NCBI GenBank assembly: GCA_030447305.1
Contig: JAUJPC010000002.1
Location: 62,001 to 126,000 of the forward strand
Reading direction: 5' to 3'
DNA: 64,000 nucleotides
Origin: Actinomycetota bacterium
GTDB lineage: Bacteria; Actinomycetota; CADDZG01; JAHWKV01
The notes beneath the pieces were generated by a model. It worked only from the letters and a program-made list of their open reading frames with translations. It did no database searches and was not told the DNA's origin. Both the position numbers and the translations under genes were made by a program. Shown here piece by piece: positions 25,646 through 34,995 of this stretch (the stretch's first letter is position 1; each line of letters starts with the position of its first letter).

Positions 25646-27958
25646 ATGAACCGCCAGCTTTTGTGGCGCGGCCTGCTTGCAACGCTAGTCGTCGCCGGCT
25701 CGGTTGCACTCGTGCTGACCCGCCCGCCCCGGCTCGGGCTCGACCTCAAGGGGGGGAGTCAGATCGTTTTGGCGACCTCGAGCACCGACCGCCAGAGCGC
25801 CACCGACGACGCAGTCACCCGGACCTTGGAGGTACTGAGGCGGCGTGTCGACCAGCTGGGTGTTTCCGAATCGAGCCTTCAGCGCAGCGGTGACCGCCGT
25901 ATCATCGTCGAGCTGCCCGGCGTCGAGGACCCCAGAGAGGCAGTCGAGGTCATCGGAAGAACGGCTCAGCTGGAGTTCCACCCGGTTATCGCCGCCGCTT
26001 TGGCCCAACCGACTCCGGCCGCCTCGCCATCGCCGAATCCGGACGGGACTATCGTCCTCAACGACGAGTTCGGCCGGGCTCTCACGCTCGGGCCATCCGA
26101 GGTCGGCGGAGACGCCGTCCGGCGCGCCAGCGCGGTCCTGGACCCCAACGGCGCCTGGCAGGTGAACGTCGACTTTGAGCGGGCCGGCAGCAGGCGTTGG
26201 GAGCAGCTGACCGGCACCGCCGCTTGCTCCCCGGACGGAGACCCCAAGCGACAGATTGCCATTGTGCTGGACAACAAGATCATCTCTGCGCCTCAGGTCG
26301 GCACAGACGTCGTTTGCAACGAGGGCATTACCGGCGGGACCACCGTCATCACGGGCAACTTCGAGGAGAAGGAAGCCAAGGATCTGGCCCTGCTGATCCG
26401 GGCCGGCGCCCTTCCCGTGCCGGTTGAGGTGGTGGAGCAGCGGACCGTTGGACCGACCCTGGGCCAGCAGGCCATCGACGCCAGCACGCGGGCGGCCATC
26501 ATCGGTGCCTCCCTCACGATCCTCTACATGATCCTCTACTACCGGGTGATCGGAGGAGCTGCAGCCGTCGCTCTCATTCTTTACGGGCTCATCTCGTTCG
26601 CCGTCCTCCTTGCGCTCGACGCGACGCTCACGCTTCCCGGCATCGCCGGTTTCGTGCTTGCCATCGGTATGGCAGTCGACTCGAACGTGCTCGTCTTTGA
26701 GCGAATACGCGAAGAGTATGTCGGCAAGAAGCGCCCGCTGGCCGCGGTGAACCTGGGCTTCCGCAAGGCCCTGAGCGCCATCGGAGACTCCAACGCCACG
26801 ACGCTGCTCGCTGCGGTGCTGCTGTTCTTCCTGGCATCCGGAGCAGTCCGAGGTTTCGGGGTCACCCTGTCCGTCGGTGTGGTGGTCTCCATCTTCACCA
26901 CTCTGGTGGTGACCAGGGTGCTGGTGGAGCTGCTGGTGAAGATACCCGCCCTGCGCAACCGTCCCCGTCTTCTGGGCGTTGAGTCCAAGCGGCGGCTGCT
27001 GAATTGGCTTGAGGCAAAGCAGCCCAATCTGATCGGCCACAGCAAGTTCTTCTTCACCCTGTCTTTGGTCGCCGTCGGCCTCGCGGTTGCCGGGCTGCTC
27101 GTCCGGAACCTGAACTACGGCGTCGAGTTCACCGGCGGCCGACTGGTGGAGTACTCGACAGAGCGCCGGGTCAGCCTCGATCGCCTTCGGGAGTCGCTCG
27201 CGGACATCGGCCTTCCTCGGGCGCAGGTGCAGGCCTCCGGCGACGACAACGTGAGCATCCGGACCGGTCAGCTGACTGCCGCGGAGGAAGCCGGGATCGT
27301 CTCGGCCCTCGAGGAGCTCGGCGGCGACACGGAGAAGGCCCGTGATGAGTTCATCGGTCCCAGCATCGGCAACGAGCTGCGCCAGAGAGCGCTCATGGCA
27401 TTGGGTTTGGCGTTGATCGCCCAGCTGGCGTACCTGGCCATTCGCTTCCGCTGGAACTTCGGGCTTGCCGCCGTTCTGGCGATGTTCCACGACGTGGTCA
27501 TCCTTATCGGCATCTTCGCCTGGTTCGGCAAGGAGATCGATGGCGTCTTTCTGGCCGCCCTGCTCACCGTCATCGGTTACTCGATCAACGACTCGGTTGT
27601 CGTCTTCGACCGCATCAGGGAGCGGCGGCGGGAGAGGTCGTCCGAGACGCTGGAGAAGGTGGCCAACGATGCCTGCCTTCAAACCTTCCCGCGGACGGTC
27701 AACACGGGCCTTGGAGCATTCTTCATTCTCATCGCGCTCTATGTCCTGGGCGGCGAGAGCCTCACCGACTTCGCGCTGGCCCTGATCATCGGTATCGCGG
27801 TGGGGACCTACAGCTCCGTGCTGACGGCCGCCCCGCTGTGCGTGATGCTCGATCGTTGGAAGCCGGCGCCGGCGCCGGTCCGCAAGTCGGCATCAGCAAA
27901 GCGCCGCCCGGCATCAAGCACGGGGCGGCGGCCGTCTTCCAGCCGGACGAGGCGATGA
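25646..27958 (+). CDS. secDF: Fused SecD-SecF protein-export subunit
   Basis: 770 aa. The SecD half has the N-terminal helix, LGLDLKGGSQIVLAT (the D-L-K-G-G motif), the periplasmic P1 region, RAGALPVPVEVVEQRTVGPTLGQ and the RND-type helices with AIGMAVDSNVLVFERIREE. The SecF half starts near residue 455 (FFTLSLVAVGLAVAGLL) with NYGVEFTGGRLVEY and a second VIGYSINDSVVVFDRIRE. It uses the proton gradient to help pull preproteins through SecYEG. Fusion into one chain occurs in several lineages; separate secD and secF genes are more usual in actinobacteria. A good ribosome site (TTGGAGGAACC) precedes the ATG. Confidence 0.95.
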   Translation: MNRQLLWRGLLATLVVAGSVALVLTRPPRLGLDLKGGSQIVLATSSTDRQSATDDAVTRTLEVLRRRVDQLGVSESSLQRSGDRRIIVELPGVEDPREAVEVIGRTAQLEFHPVIAAALAQPTPAASPSPNPDGTIVLNDEFGRALTLGPSEVGGDAVRRASAVLDPNGAWQVNVDFERAGSRRWEQLTGTAACSPDGDPKRQIAIVLDNKIISAPQVGTDVVCNEGITGGTTVITGNFEEKEAKDLALLIRAGALPVPVEVVEQRTVGPTLGQQAIDASTRAAIIGASLTILYMILYYRVIGGAAAVALILYGLISFAVLLALDATLTLPGIAGFVLAIGMAVDSNVLVFERIREEYVGKKRPLAAVNLGFRKALSAIGDSNATTLLAAVLLFFLASGAVRGFGVTLSVGVVVSIFTTLVVTRVLVELLVKIPALRNRPRLLGVESKRRLLNWLEAKQPNLIGHSKFFFTLSLVAVGLAVAGLLVRNLNYGVEFTGGRLVEYSTERRVSLDRLRESLADIGLPRAQVQASGDDNVSIRTGQLTAAEEAGIVSALEELGGDTEKARDEFIGPSIGNELRQRALMALGLALIAQLAYLAIRFRWNFGLAAVLAMFHDVVILIGIFAWFGKEIDGVFLAALLTVIGYSINDSVVVFDRIRERRRERSSETLEKVANDACLQTFPRTVNTGLGAFFILIALYVLGGESLTDFALALIIGIAVGTYSSVLTAAPLCVMLDRWKPAPAPVRKSASAKRRPASSTGRRPSSSRTRR

Positions 27959-28014
27959 CCGCCGGCGAGTAAAAGGCCCCACGGACAAGATCATGTGAAG
28001 TAAGGAGACCCGAT

Positions 28015-28500
28015 TTGAAACTTGACGTTCATGAGGACGATCTGCCGGGCATCGGACGCAGGTACGTGGTCCAGGGTGATGACGGCGGAGTGCTCACGAT
28101 TGTGTTGCACAACAGTGGTAGGCGGGAGCTGTACCTGTTCCCCCGCCACGGGGACCAGCCGGTGACGGTGGCAATGGACGATCACCAGGCGCGCCTCGCG
28201 GCAGCAGTGCTCAGTGGAGATTACTCACCACCGCAGCAGGTCCAGGAGATCGATGAGGTGATGAAGGACCTCGCGATTGAGTGGTACGTTCTGGGCCCCG
28301 GTTCGCCCGGAGCGGGCCAGAGCATCGAGAGCCTTCACATCCGAAGCGCGACGGGTATCAATGTGATGGCCATACTTCGCGGCCACAACGTTATCCACGG
28401 CCCCCGAGACTCTCAGCTACTCGAGGTAGGAGATCGGTTGATCGTTGCAGGGCGGCGATCCAGCATGCCGGCGTTCCGCAGGCTCGTGGTCGAGTCCTAG
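28015..28500 (+). CDS. KhtT-like regulatory subunit (TrkA-C/RCK_C domain)
   Basis: 161 aa from TTG 28015 with AAGGAGA seven bases upstream. Residues ~1-75 resemble the N-terminal domain of KhtT (VHEDDLPGIGRRYVV, LYLFPRHGDQPV). Residues ~85-160 are an RCK_C domain (SIESLHIRSATGINVMAILR, LEVGDRLIVAGRR). In KhtTU the soluble KhtT subunit gates a K+/H+ antiporter. The next gene is a CPA2 antiporter, so the two probably form such a complex at the membrane. Confidence 0.85.
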   Translation: MKLDVHEDDLPGIGRRYVVQGDDGGVLTIVLHNSGRRELYLFPRHGDQPVTVAMDDHQARLAAAVLSGDYSPPQQVQEIDEVMKDLAIEWYVLGPGSPGAGQSIESLHIRSATGINVMAILRGHNVIHGPRDSQLLEVGDRLIVAGRRSSMPAFRRLVVES

Positions 28501-28515
28501 GGTGGGGTGAAGTAA

Positions 28516-30798
28516 ATCGGCGATGAGCTGATCGCCCTGGGAGGCGCATTTCTTGCCGCCGGTCTTCTGGCGAGGATCGGAAGGCGGGTGGGGCTGCCGA
28601 CGATTCCCTTCTTCATCGCCGCAGGCATCCTGACCGGCCCGAACACGCCGGGACTTACGCTGATCCACGACCCTGTCTCACTGGAACTTTTTGCGGCCGT
28701 TGGGCTCGTGCTCCTTCTATTTCACCTCGGACTTGAGTTCTCGCTGGGGGACCTGGTGGCCGGCGGCCGGTCGCTGGCGATGGCGGGCGCGGTCTACATT
28801 GCCCTAAACGTCGGAGGAGGGCTGATTTTCGGCCTCGCCCTCGGGTGGGGGGTGCGTGAGGCATTGGTGATTGCCGGTGCGGTCGGAATCTCCTCCTCGG
28901 CGATCGCAACCAAGTTGCTGGTGGAGCTAAAGCGCCTGGCTAACCCGGAGACCGGTCTCATCCTGGGCATCATCGTGGTTGAAGACGTCTTCCTGGCCCT
29001 GTACCTGGCTCTCCTGCAACCGATCCTCGGAGGGAGTGAGGGCACGGGTGAGGCGCTGATGCTGTTCGCCCGGGCGTTTGCCTTCCTCCTTGTGCTCGTG
29101 GCCGTCGCCCGCTACGGGGCGAAATGGGTTGGCCGGCTGGTTTCCTCCAACGACGACGAGCTGCTCACCGTGCTGTTCGTCGGCCTTGCCGTCCTCGGTG
29201 CCGGTGTGGCCGAGGAGCTGGGCGTCTCCGGGGCCATCGGCGCCTTCATGGTGGGAATGATCCTGGCCGAGACATATCTCAAGCACCGGATCGAAAAGCT
29301 GGTCCTCCCCCTGCGCGACGCCTTTGCTGCGGTGTTCTTCTTTGCCTTCGGCTTGACTATCGATCCCGGAGACATCGGGTCGGTGGGAGGAGCCGTCGTC
29401 GTGGCGGTGCTGTTGTCGGTCGTGCTGAACATCCTTGCCGGGACGGTTGCGGCTCGTCTGTACCGGTTCAACCGGCGGGCTGCGGCCAACGTCGGCCTGA
29501 CGGTGCTCGGACGAGGTGAGTTCTCGTTGATCCTTGCCACCTTTGCTGCTTCGGCCGGGTTGGACCCTCGGATCGGCCCGTTCGTCGCACTGTACGTGCT
29601 GGCGCTGGCAATACTCGGTCCGCTTCTGGCCTCCCGCTCCGGCCTGTTGGCGGCCTGGCTGCCCGGCGGGCTCTTCAGGGCAGGCGGACCCCCGCGGGTC
29701 ACCAGAACCCGGGCCGACTCCGTTCTCGCCACCCGGCTGGCCGCACAGCGGGATCAGTCGGACGAATCGAAAGGACTGGGAACGGCGTTGCTCTCCGGGA
29801 TGGAGCGAATCTCACTCCGGCTGAAGTCCCGCTGGCGCGACGGCCAGAGCGGTGCCGGAAGGCTGGTGCTGCCCCTGGCATTCTTCGCCGGGGTGGTGGT
29901 CCTGGGAGTAGTCGGCTACCGTCTGAGCGGGTTCTCACTCGGAGAGGCGCTGTCTCTGGCCTGGGCCGACGTCAGCCCGGCAGACCCGTTCATCGAGGTC
30001 GAGCGCCGACCCCGTTATCTGGCTCTAACGATCACCGCCCTGGGTTCGATCGCCCTGCTGTTTGTGTTGATAACCGCCCTGACCATCGCATCGGAAGGCG
30101 GATTGGGAATTTCGTCGAGGAGGCGCCGAATGGACGAACGCATCGAAAGGCTGGCCGATCACTACATAGTCTGCGCCTACGGGCGGGTCGGACGAGCCGC
30201 CGCCCGGGAGCTCGAGGCCGAGAGGGTTCCCTTCGTTGCCATCGACCGGGAGGAGGAGCTGGAGGCGCGGATGCGGCGGGACGGAATCCTGTACATCATC
30301 GGCGATCCCACCTCCGAGCCGGTCCTCAGACAGGCGGGCATCGAGAGGGCAAGGGGAATTATCTGTGCGGTCGACGATGATGCCACCAACGTATATGTCG
30401 CCCTTACTGCACGTTCCCTGAACCCCGATATCTACATAGTGGCGAGGGCAAGCGCGCCCGAGACGCCTGCCCGGCTTCAGCGGGCCGGCGCCAACCGCGT
30501 GATCTCGCCGTACCGCTCCAGCGGGCGGCAGATGGCGCTGCTGGTGCTCCGCCCCCGAGTGGTGGATTCACTGGAGGTCCTGGGCCGCCGCCTAGAGGAG
30601 CTGGCTATCGAGCACGGCTCTCCGTTGGTCGGACAGACCGTGGAAGCAGCCTGCGGTGCGGCCGTCCCCCTGCTGATTCACCGGGCGGGAGGTGAGACCA
30701 TCACCCATCCCGGCCCCGACGTGACGGTCCAGCCGGGTGACCGCATCCTGGCTTGGGGAGCCGACGCAGACCTTCGTCCCATGGAGAGCGCGCAGTAG
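28516..30798 (+). CDS. CPA2 cation/proton antiporter with pore-like helices and RCK domains
   Basis: About 760 aa. Residues ~1-400 are a KefB/KhtU-type antiporter (GLPTIPFFIAAGILTGP, LLLFHLGLEFS, GISSSAIATKLL, GVSGAIGAFMVGMI). Next come two further hydrophobic segments placed like a K+-channel pore module, but the filter TVGYG is missing: the position reads AWADVSPADPF. The C-terminus has RCK_N (HYIVCAYGRVGRAAARELE) and RCK_C. The ORF track starts at GTG 28588, yet family sequence (GDELIALGGAFLAAGLLARIG) extends to ATC 28516, just after a TAA and with GGGGTG upstream. ATC, or CTG 28528, may be the real start. Confidence 0.85.
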   Translation: MGDELIALGGAFLAAGLLARIGRRVGLPTIPFFIAAGILTGPNTPGLTLIHDPVSLELFAAVGLVLLLFHLGLEFSLGDLVAGGRSLAMAGAVYIALNVGGGLIFGLALGWGVREALVIAGAVGISSSAIATKLLVELKRLANPETGLILGIIVVEDVFLALYLALLQPILGGSEGTGEALMLFARAFAFLLVLVAVARYGAKWVGRLVSSNDDELLTVLFVGLAVLGAGVAEELGVSGAIGAFMVGMILAETYLKHRIEKLVLPLRDAFAAVFFFAFGLTIDPGDIGSVGGAVVVAVLLSVVLNILAGTVAARLYRFNRRAAANVGLTVLGRGEFSLILATFAASAGLDPRIGPFVALYVLALAILGPLLASRSGLLAAWLPGGLFRAGGPPRVTRTRADSVLATRLAAQRDQSDESKGLGTALLSGMERISLRLKSRWRDGQSGAGRLVLPLAFFAGVVVLGVVGYRLSGFSLGEALSLAWADVSPADPFIEVERRPRYLALTITALGSIALLFVLITALTIASEGGLGISSRRRRMDERIERLADHYIVCAYGRVGRAAARELEAERVPFVAIDREEELEARMRRDGILYIIGDPTSEPVLRQAGIERARGIICAVDDDATNVYVALTARSLNPDIYIVARASAPETPARLQRAGANRVISPYRSSGRQMALLVLRPRVVDSLEVLGRRLEELAIEHGSPLVGQTVEAACGAAVPLLIHRAGGETITHPGPDVTVQPGDRILAWGADADLRPMESAQ

Positions 30799-30877
30799 CG
30801 AGATCGGGGAAACCGGCTGGGCGGTAAGGGTAGGCTTCGGATCGTGCCCGGTCCCTCGGGCCGGGAGGTCAAAGAGT

Positions 30878-31693
30878 TTGAGCATTCTCGAGGCGCTGGT
30901 TCTTGGCATCGTCCAGGGACTCACGGAGTTCCTGCCCATCTCCTCGTCGGCCCATCTGGTCCTGGTCCCGGAGCTTGCTGGATGGGAGCAGCCCACCCTC
31001 GCTTATGTCGTTCTTCTGCACGCCGGAACACTTCTCGCCCTGGTCGTGTACTTTCGCCGAGAGCTGAGGGCGACTCTGCGCGGGATGATGCGGCCGGGCC
31101 CGGCCCGCCGGTTCGTGGCGCTGCTCATTGCGGGGACGCTTCCGGCAGCTGTGATCGGCGTGGCGTTCGAGGATCAGTTCGAGCAGAACTTCGGCGAGCC
31201 GTTCCAGGTGGCGCTACAGCTGGTGCTCACCGGCCTGATCCTTTTTGGAATCGAGGCGCTCGCCCGGCGCAAGCCTCCCCCGGCGGAGGATCCACAGAAC
31301 CTGACCGGACTGGAAGGTCTGGTAGACGAGCTCAATCCGTCAAAGGCAGCTGCAGTCGGCTTTGCTCAAGCCTTGGCGATCATCCCGGGCATCTCCCGCT
31401 CGGGAGCGACCATCGCCGCCGGACTTCTTGGGGGTTTGTCCCGGGCCCAGGCTGCCCGGTTCTCCTTCTTGCTCTCGATCCCGATCCTTCTCGGCACGAG
31501 CCTGTTCAAAGTGCCGGACCTGGCGGGCGAGGGCGCCGGTGCAGGTCCGCTGACCGTTGGCTTCCTGGCCTCGCTGGTGACGGGATACCTGGCCATTGCG
31601 GGAACCATCACCTTCCTCCAGAAGCGAGGACTGATGGTATTCGCATCGTACTGTGTGGTGGCCGGCGGACTGGCGGCCCTGATACTGCGGTAG
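30878..31693 (+). CDS. uppP: Undecaprenyl-diphosphatase UppP/BacA
   Basis: 271 aa integral membrane phosphatase that regenerates undecaprenyl phosphate for peptidoglycan and glycan synthesis. The two active-site segments are clear: GLTEFLPISSSAHLVL near the N-terminus and IIPGISRSGATIAAGLL (P-G-x-S-R-S-G). TTG 30878 (LSILEALVLG) has GGGAGG nine bases upstream, so the ~47 codons before it in ORF 30737 are excluded. Confidence 0.94.
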   Translation: MSILEALVLGIVQGLTEFLPISSSAHLVLVPELAGWEQPTLAYVVLLHAGTLLALVVYFRRELRATLRGMMRPGPARRFVALLIAGTLPAAVIGVAFEDQFEQNFGEPFQVALQLVLTGLILFGIEALARRKPPPAEDPQNLTGLEGLVDELNPSKAAAVGFAQALAIIPGISRSGATIAAGLLGGLSRAQAARFSFLLSIPILLGTSLFKVPDLAGEGAGAGPLTVGFLASLVTGYLAIAGTITFLQKRGLMVFASYCVVAGGLAALILR

Positions 31694-31729
31694 CCCTTTT
31701 TAACAAACAGCTAAAGGTTTCCGGCTTCG

Positions 31730-31935
31730 TGCCGATACTTAGGCGAACACAGTTTCTCGGAAGGAACCGATTCCCGAAAGTTTGGGATCGCTGAAGGGTA
31801 GCCCCCGCCACCCCTTTGGCGATCCTTCGAAACCCGAAGCGGCAGCGCTCGCCTTGGTCCCCGCCCAGGCTGTAGCGCTGCCGCTATCGGGATTCTGGAT
31901 AGCCGAGCCGCCGGGTAGGTTCACGCTCCGTGACA
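31730..31935 (+). ncRNA. Candidate structured RNA between uppP and the next gene
   Basis: The 313-base gap 31694-32006 has no convincing ORF but strong pairing. The main element is AGCGGCAGCGCT (31838-31849) with a perfect 12-base complement at 31874-31885, extended outward by CCCGA/TCGGG past one bulged base and inward by GCCT/AGGC. A second hairpin (CGATTCCC...TTGGGATCG) and a GAAGG/CCTTC pair lie upstream. GGAACCG and a late ATAGCC...CCGGGTAGG recall ydaO (c-di-AMP) elements only loosely. It could be a leader of the following stress-protein gene or a long 3' structure of uppP. Strand is assumed from the flanking genes. Confidence 0.4.
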
Positions 31936-32006
31936 ACATGTAGCTTTAAGAGTTCACCTTTTTGGGAACAACCTTGCAGTCAACAAGACGGCACAAGGAG
32001 GCTCTA

Positions 32007-32375
32007 ATGAACTTGCTCACCTACATCCTTACGCTTGCGCTGATTGGGTTCATAGTGGGAGGACTCGCCCGTCTGGCTCTGCCGGGCAGGGAGTCCATCG
32101 GTGTCTTCGGCACCATACTGGCCGGCCTAGCGGGATCGTTCATCGGAGGCCTGATAGTCACTTATCTCTTCGGAAGCTCGAACCGGTTGCTGACGCTGGC
32201 GGTTGCGGTTGCCTGCGCTGTTCTGTTCATACTTCCGTTCCGAGTCTTTGTCGCCCAGCCGGTCGTGGTTCCCCGAAACTCGGTTCGCCGGGGTTTCTGG
32301 GGGAACCGGTCCATCGACAACGACCACGGCTACGGCCGCCGGTCCTTCTGGAACCGCCGCCGCACCATGCTGTAG
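32007..32375 (+). CDS. GlsB/YeaQ/YmgE-family small membrane protein
   Basis: 122 aa from ATG 32007 with AAGGAGG upstream. The first ~85 residues follow the transglycosylase-associated (YeaQ/GlsB) pattern: Gly-rich helices with GFIVGGLARLALPG, GVFGTILAGLAGSFIGG and a third helix. The tail (RRGFWGNRSIDNDHGYGRRSFWNRRR) is basic and aromatic. The family is linked to general stress, but its activity is unknown. An intrinsic terminator follows. Confidence 0.8.
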   Translation: MNLLTYILTLALIGFIVGGLARLALPGRESIGVFGTILAGLAGSFIGGLIVTYLFGSSNRLLTLAVAVACAVLFILPFRVFVAQPVVVPRNSVRRGFWGNRSIDNDHGYGRRSFWNRRRTML

Positions 32376-32393
32376 GCCTCCCAAGGTTCGAGG

Positions 32394-32421
32394 AACGGGT
32401 CCCTTTCGGGGACCCGTTTTG
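32394..32421 (+). terminator. Intrinsic terminator
   Basis: AACGGGTCCC-tttc-GGGGACCCGTTTT forms a GC-rich stem with a four-base loop and a T run, 19 bases after the YeaQ-like gene. Confidence 0.88.
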
Positions 32422-32597
32422 ATTTCGACATGCGAAATTTGGTTTGGTGTATGAGACTTCGAGGAGTACAATGACCTCCTCGAGGGCTCGGCATCCTGTG
32501 AAAGATTTGCTGGTAGGGCGACAAGGAATTCGTTCCTTCCTACCTCCAACTTTCGGCAAACCGTTACCGGGCCTTCGAGCGCGTCTCGCTTGAAAAG

Positions 32598-34730
32598 CTA
32601 GTCGTCGGCCTCACGCTGCGCCTCACGCAGACGCCGGCGCTCTTCACGCATCTGATCCCGTAGCCCATCTGTCTGGTCATCGATCTGCTCACGCAATGCC
32701 TCGCCGGGATCCCTGCCGGAGCAGAACGGAAAGCATGGCGGGAACTCGATGCCCGGCCCGTTCGGTTCAGGGTCCGGCTCCTGCACCCGAGGAGCCGGAG
32801 GCCGGTGGCTGATGATCTCGCCGGTAATCCTGGGGTCCTGGAAGTCCCCGGCGGGGATGCCCTGCAGCGCTTTGGTCATGAAGTTCTTCCATATGGTGGC
32901 CGGGAACGAGCCGCCGGTCACGGACCTGCCGCGTAGCCTGGTCATCACCGGGATGTGTCCCTGGGGGTCGGGCGCATAGCCCATCCAGACCACCGCGGTC
33001 AGCTCGGGGGTGTATCCGGCAAACCACGCGTCCTGGAAGTTCTCAGTGGTACCGGTCTTGCCGGCCGCAGGTCGTCCGATCTTGGCGCCGGTCCCGGTTC
33101 CCGACTGGATGTTCTGCTCCAGGATGTGGTTCACCGTGTCTGCAACGTTCGCATCCATGACCTGAGTCACCGACGGCAGCCGCTCGGCCACCGCCGCTCC
33201 GGTGGGCCGGACGATCTTGGTGACCACGTTGGGGGTGGGACGGCGGCCTCGCTGGGCGAACGTGGTGTAGGCGCCGGCCATCTCAAGAGGAGTAACGTCG
33301 GAGGTGCCGAGGGTCAAGGCGCAGCCTGAGTCCGACGCCGGAATTGCGATGCCGGTCTTGGCGGCCACTTCGATGAACTTCTGCGGGGTCACCACCTCAT
33401 CCATCATCTGGGCGTAGATCGTGTTGACCGAGTTGGTAGTGGCTCCGGTCACGTCCAGGTAGCCGTAGCCTGCGTTGCTGTAGTTCGATACCCTCCAGGG
33501 CTTGTTGCCGTTCCGGCAGCGGTCCGAGTTGATGCTGATGGTCGACGTTCCCGAGAAGGTTGACCGTATGGACTTGCCCTCCTCCAGGAATGCGGCCAGC
33601 GTGAATGTCTTAAAGGCCGAGCCTGCCGGGCGTCCGCCGCCTGACCCGTTGACGTCGGCCGCAAAGTTGAACCCCCGAGCCCGGTCGATGCTGTCGACGT
33701 CACGGCCGCCCACCATCGCCCTCACTCGACCCCGCGGATCCATAGCCACCAGGGCGGCTTCGGGGTCGGTTGGGCGGTTGAGGACACTGCGCACAGCGGC
33801 CTCCGCGGCGTCCTGCATACGCAGGTCCAGCGTCGTATGGATTGCAAGGCCGCCTCGCAGGATCTCCTCGTCGGTGAGCTTGAACTCCGACTTCAACAGC
33901 CGCCGAACGTACTCGAGGAAGTAGCCGGCCCGGGCGGAGTCCACCTCAATCGATATGCCGGGCTTGAATTGAGCAACCAGATCCTCTGCTTTGGCGGACG
34001 CTGCAACATCGGGTGCCATCAGGTTCAGCTCCACCTGTCGATCGATGACCGCGTTGCGCAGGCTCTGCGCCTTGGCGGCGTCTTCGTCGATCTGATATCG
34101 CTGAGGTGCCCGGATCAGCCCCGCCAGGTACGCCGACTGTCCGGGGGTGAGCTGGGCCGCCGGCACCTTGAAGTAGGTCCGGGCTGCCGCTTCTGCGCCG
34201 TAGGCCCCGCGGCCGAAGTACACGGTGTTGAGGTAGTGCTCGAGGATCTCCTCCTTGGAGGAGTTGCGCTCGAGCTTGACTGCCCAAAAAGCCTCTCTGA
34301 TCTTGCGGGCAAAGCTCCGTTCGGTTCCGACCTGGGGAAACGCATGGCGCACGTACTGCTGGGTGATGGTCGACCCTCCCTGAAGTGCGCCGCTGCCCTG
34401 CCAGTTCTCCCGGGCGGCACGAAAGATCCCCCTGAAGCTGAAGCCGTTGTGATCGAAGAAGGTCCGGTCCTCGACGGCGATCACTGCCAGCTTCAGGTGA
34501 TGAGACATCTGCTCCAGGGGCACCAGGGTGCGATTTTCCTCGCCGTGAAGGGTGCCGATGGCCTGGCCGTCGGCGGCGAGGATCTTGGATGACTGGGCGG
34601 AGGGAGCGATCGCCGGCAGAGGAACGTTGGCCAGCCATAGGAAAACTCCAGCGACGCCCAGAACGGCTGCTACGGCCAGCACCCTGTACCGAGCTATGCC
34701 GGCCATCCGTGGCCACCCGAGACCAATCAT
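32598..34730 (-). CDS. Class A penicillin-binding protein (copy 1)
   Basis: 710 aa. One N-terminal membrane helix is followed by a GT51 transglycosylase domain (VIAVEDRTFFDHNGFSFRG, LQGGSTITQQYVRHAF, LNTVYFGRGAYGAEAAA). The transpeptidase domain has RPAGSAFKTF (S-x-x-K), SVN in TTNSVNTIYAQ and AGKTGTTENF (KTG). It polymerises and cross-links peptidoglycan outside the membrane. The last ~60 residues are Pro/Glu/Arg-rich, with a charged coiled-coil-like end. It is divergent from the larger PBP gene; 265 bases separate them and show no clear element. Confidence 0.94.
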   Translation of the reverse strand: MIGLGWPRMAGIARYRVLAVAAVLGVAGVFLWLANVPLPAIAPSAQSSKILAADGQAIGTLHGEENRTLVPLEQMSHHLKLAVIAVEDRTFFDHNGFSFRGIFRAARENWQGSGALQGGSTITQQYVRHAFPQVGTERSFARKIREAFWAVKLERNSSKEEILEHYLNTVYFGRGAYGAEAAARTYFKVPAAQLTPGQSAYLAGLIRAPQRYQIDEDAAKAQSLRNAVIDRQVELNLMAPDVAASAKAEDLVAQFKPGISIEVDSARAGYFLEYVRRLLKSEFKLTDEEILRGGLAIHTTLDLRMQDAAEAAVRSVLNRPTDPEAALVAMDPRGRVRAMVGGRDVDSIDRARGFNFAADVNGSGGGRPAGSAFKTFTLAAFLEEGKSIRSTFSGTSTISINSDRCRNGNKPWRVSNYSNAGYGYLDVTGATTNSVNTIYAQMMDEVVTPQKFIEVAAKTGIAIPASDSGCALTLGTSDVTPLEMAGAYTTFAQRGRRPTPNVVTKIVRPTGAAVAERLPSVTQVMDANVADTVNHILEQNIQSGTGTGAKIGRPAAGKTGTTENFQDAWFAGYTPELTAVVWMGYAPDPQGHIPVMTRLRGRSVTGGSFPATIWKNFMTKALQGIPAGDFQDPRITGEIISHRPPAPRVQEPDPEPNGPGIEFPPCFPFCSGRDPGEALREQIDDQTDGLRDQMREERRRLREAQREADD

Positions 34731-34995
34731 CTACCGAGCCCTCCTGTCAGTAGATCAGCCTATCGACCTCAAAGATTCGCGGCCAGCGCAGCCGGAGCAG
34801 GCATGAGTCGGAGTCGAAGGCCTGCAGATCTGGAAATACAGTGCTACTTTCGCGCCTCCTCCGTTTAGTCGTTCCGGCCCAGGGTAGGAACCGCTTAAGG
34901 GAACTCTTCAAACCGCTCGCGTAAAGTGCGCAGGGTGCCGAACCACCGGAGGATCCTCCTCGATCCTTCCGGATATCCGATCGGACCACTGCGAA

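Noticed and set aside
25685-27682. 665-aa minus-strand ORF
   Set aside because: Antisense to secDF, a clear real gene; composition is that of a high-GC shadow frame.
31730-31935. c-di-AMP (ydaO) riboswitch
   Set aside because: Only short scattered matches; the outer stem expected for the class does not form. Kept as an unclassified structured RNA.
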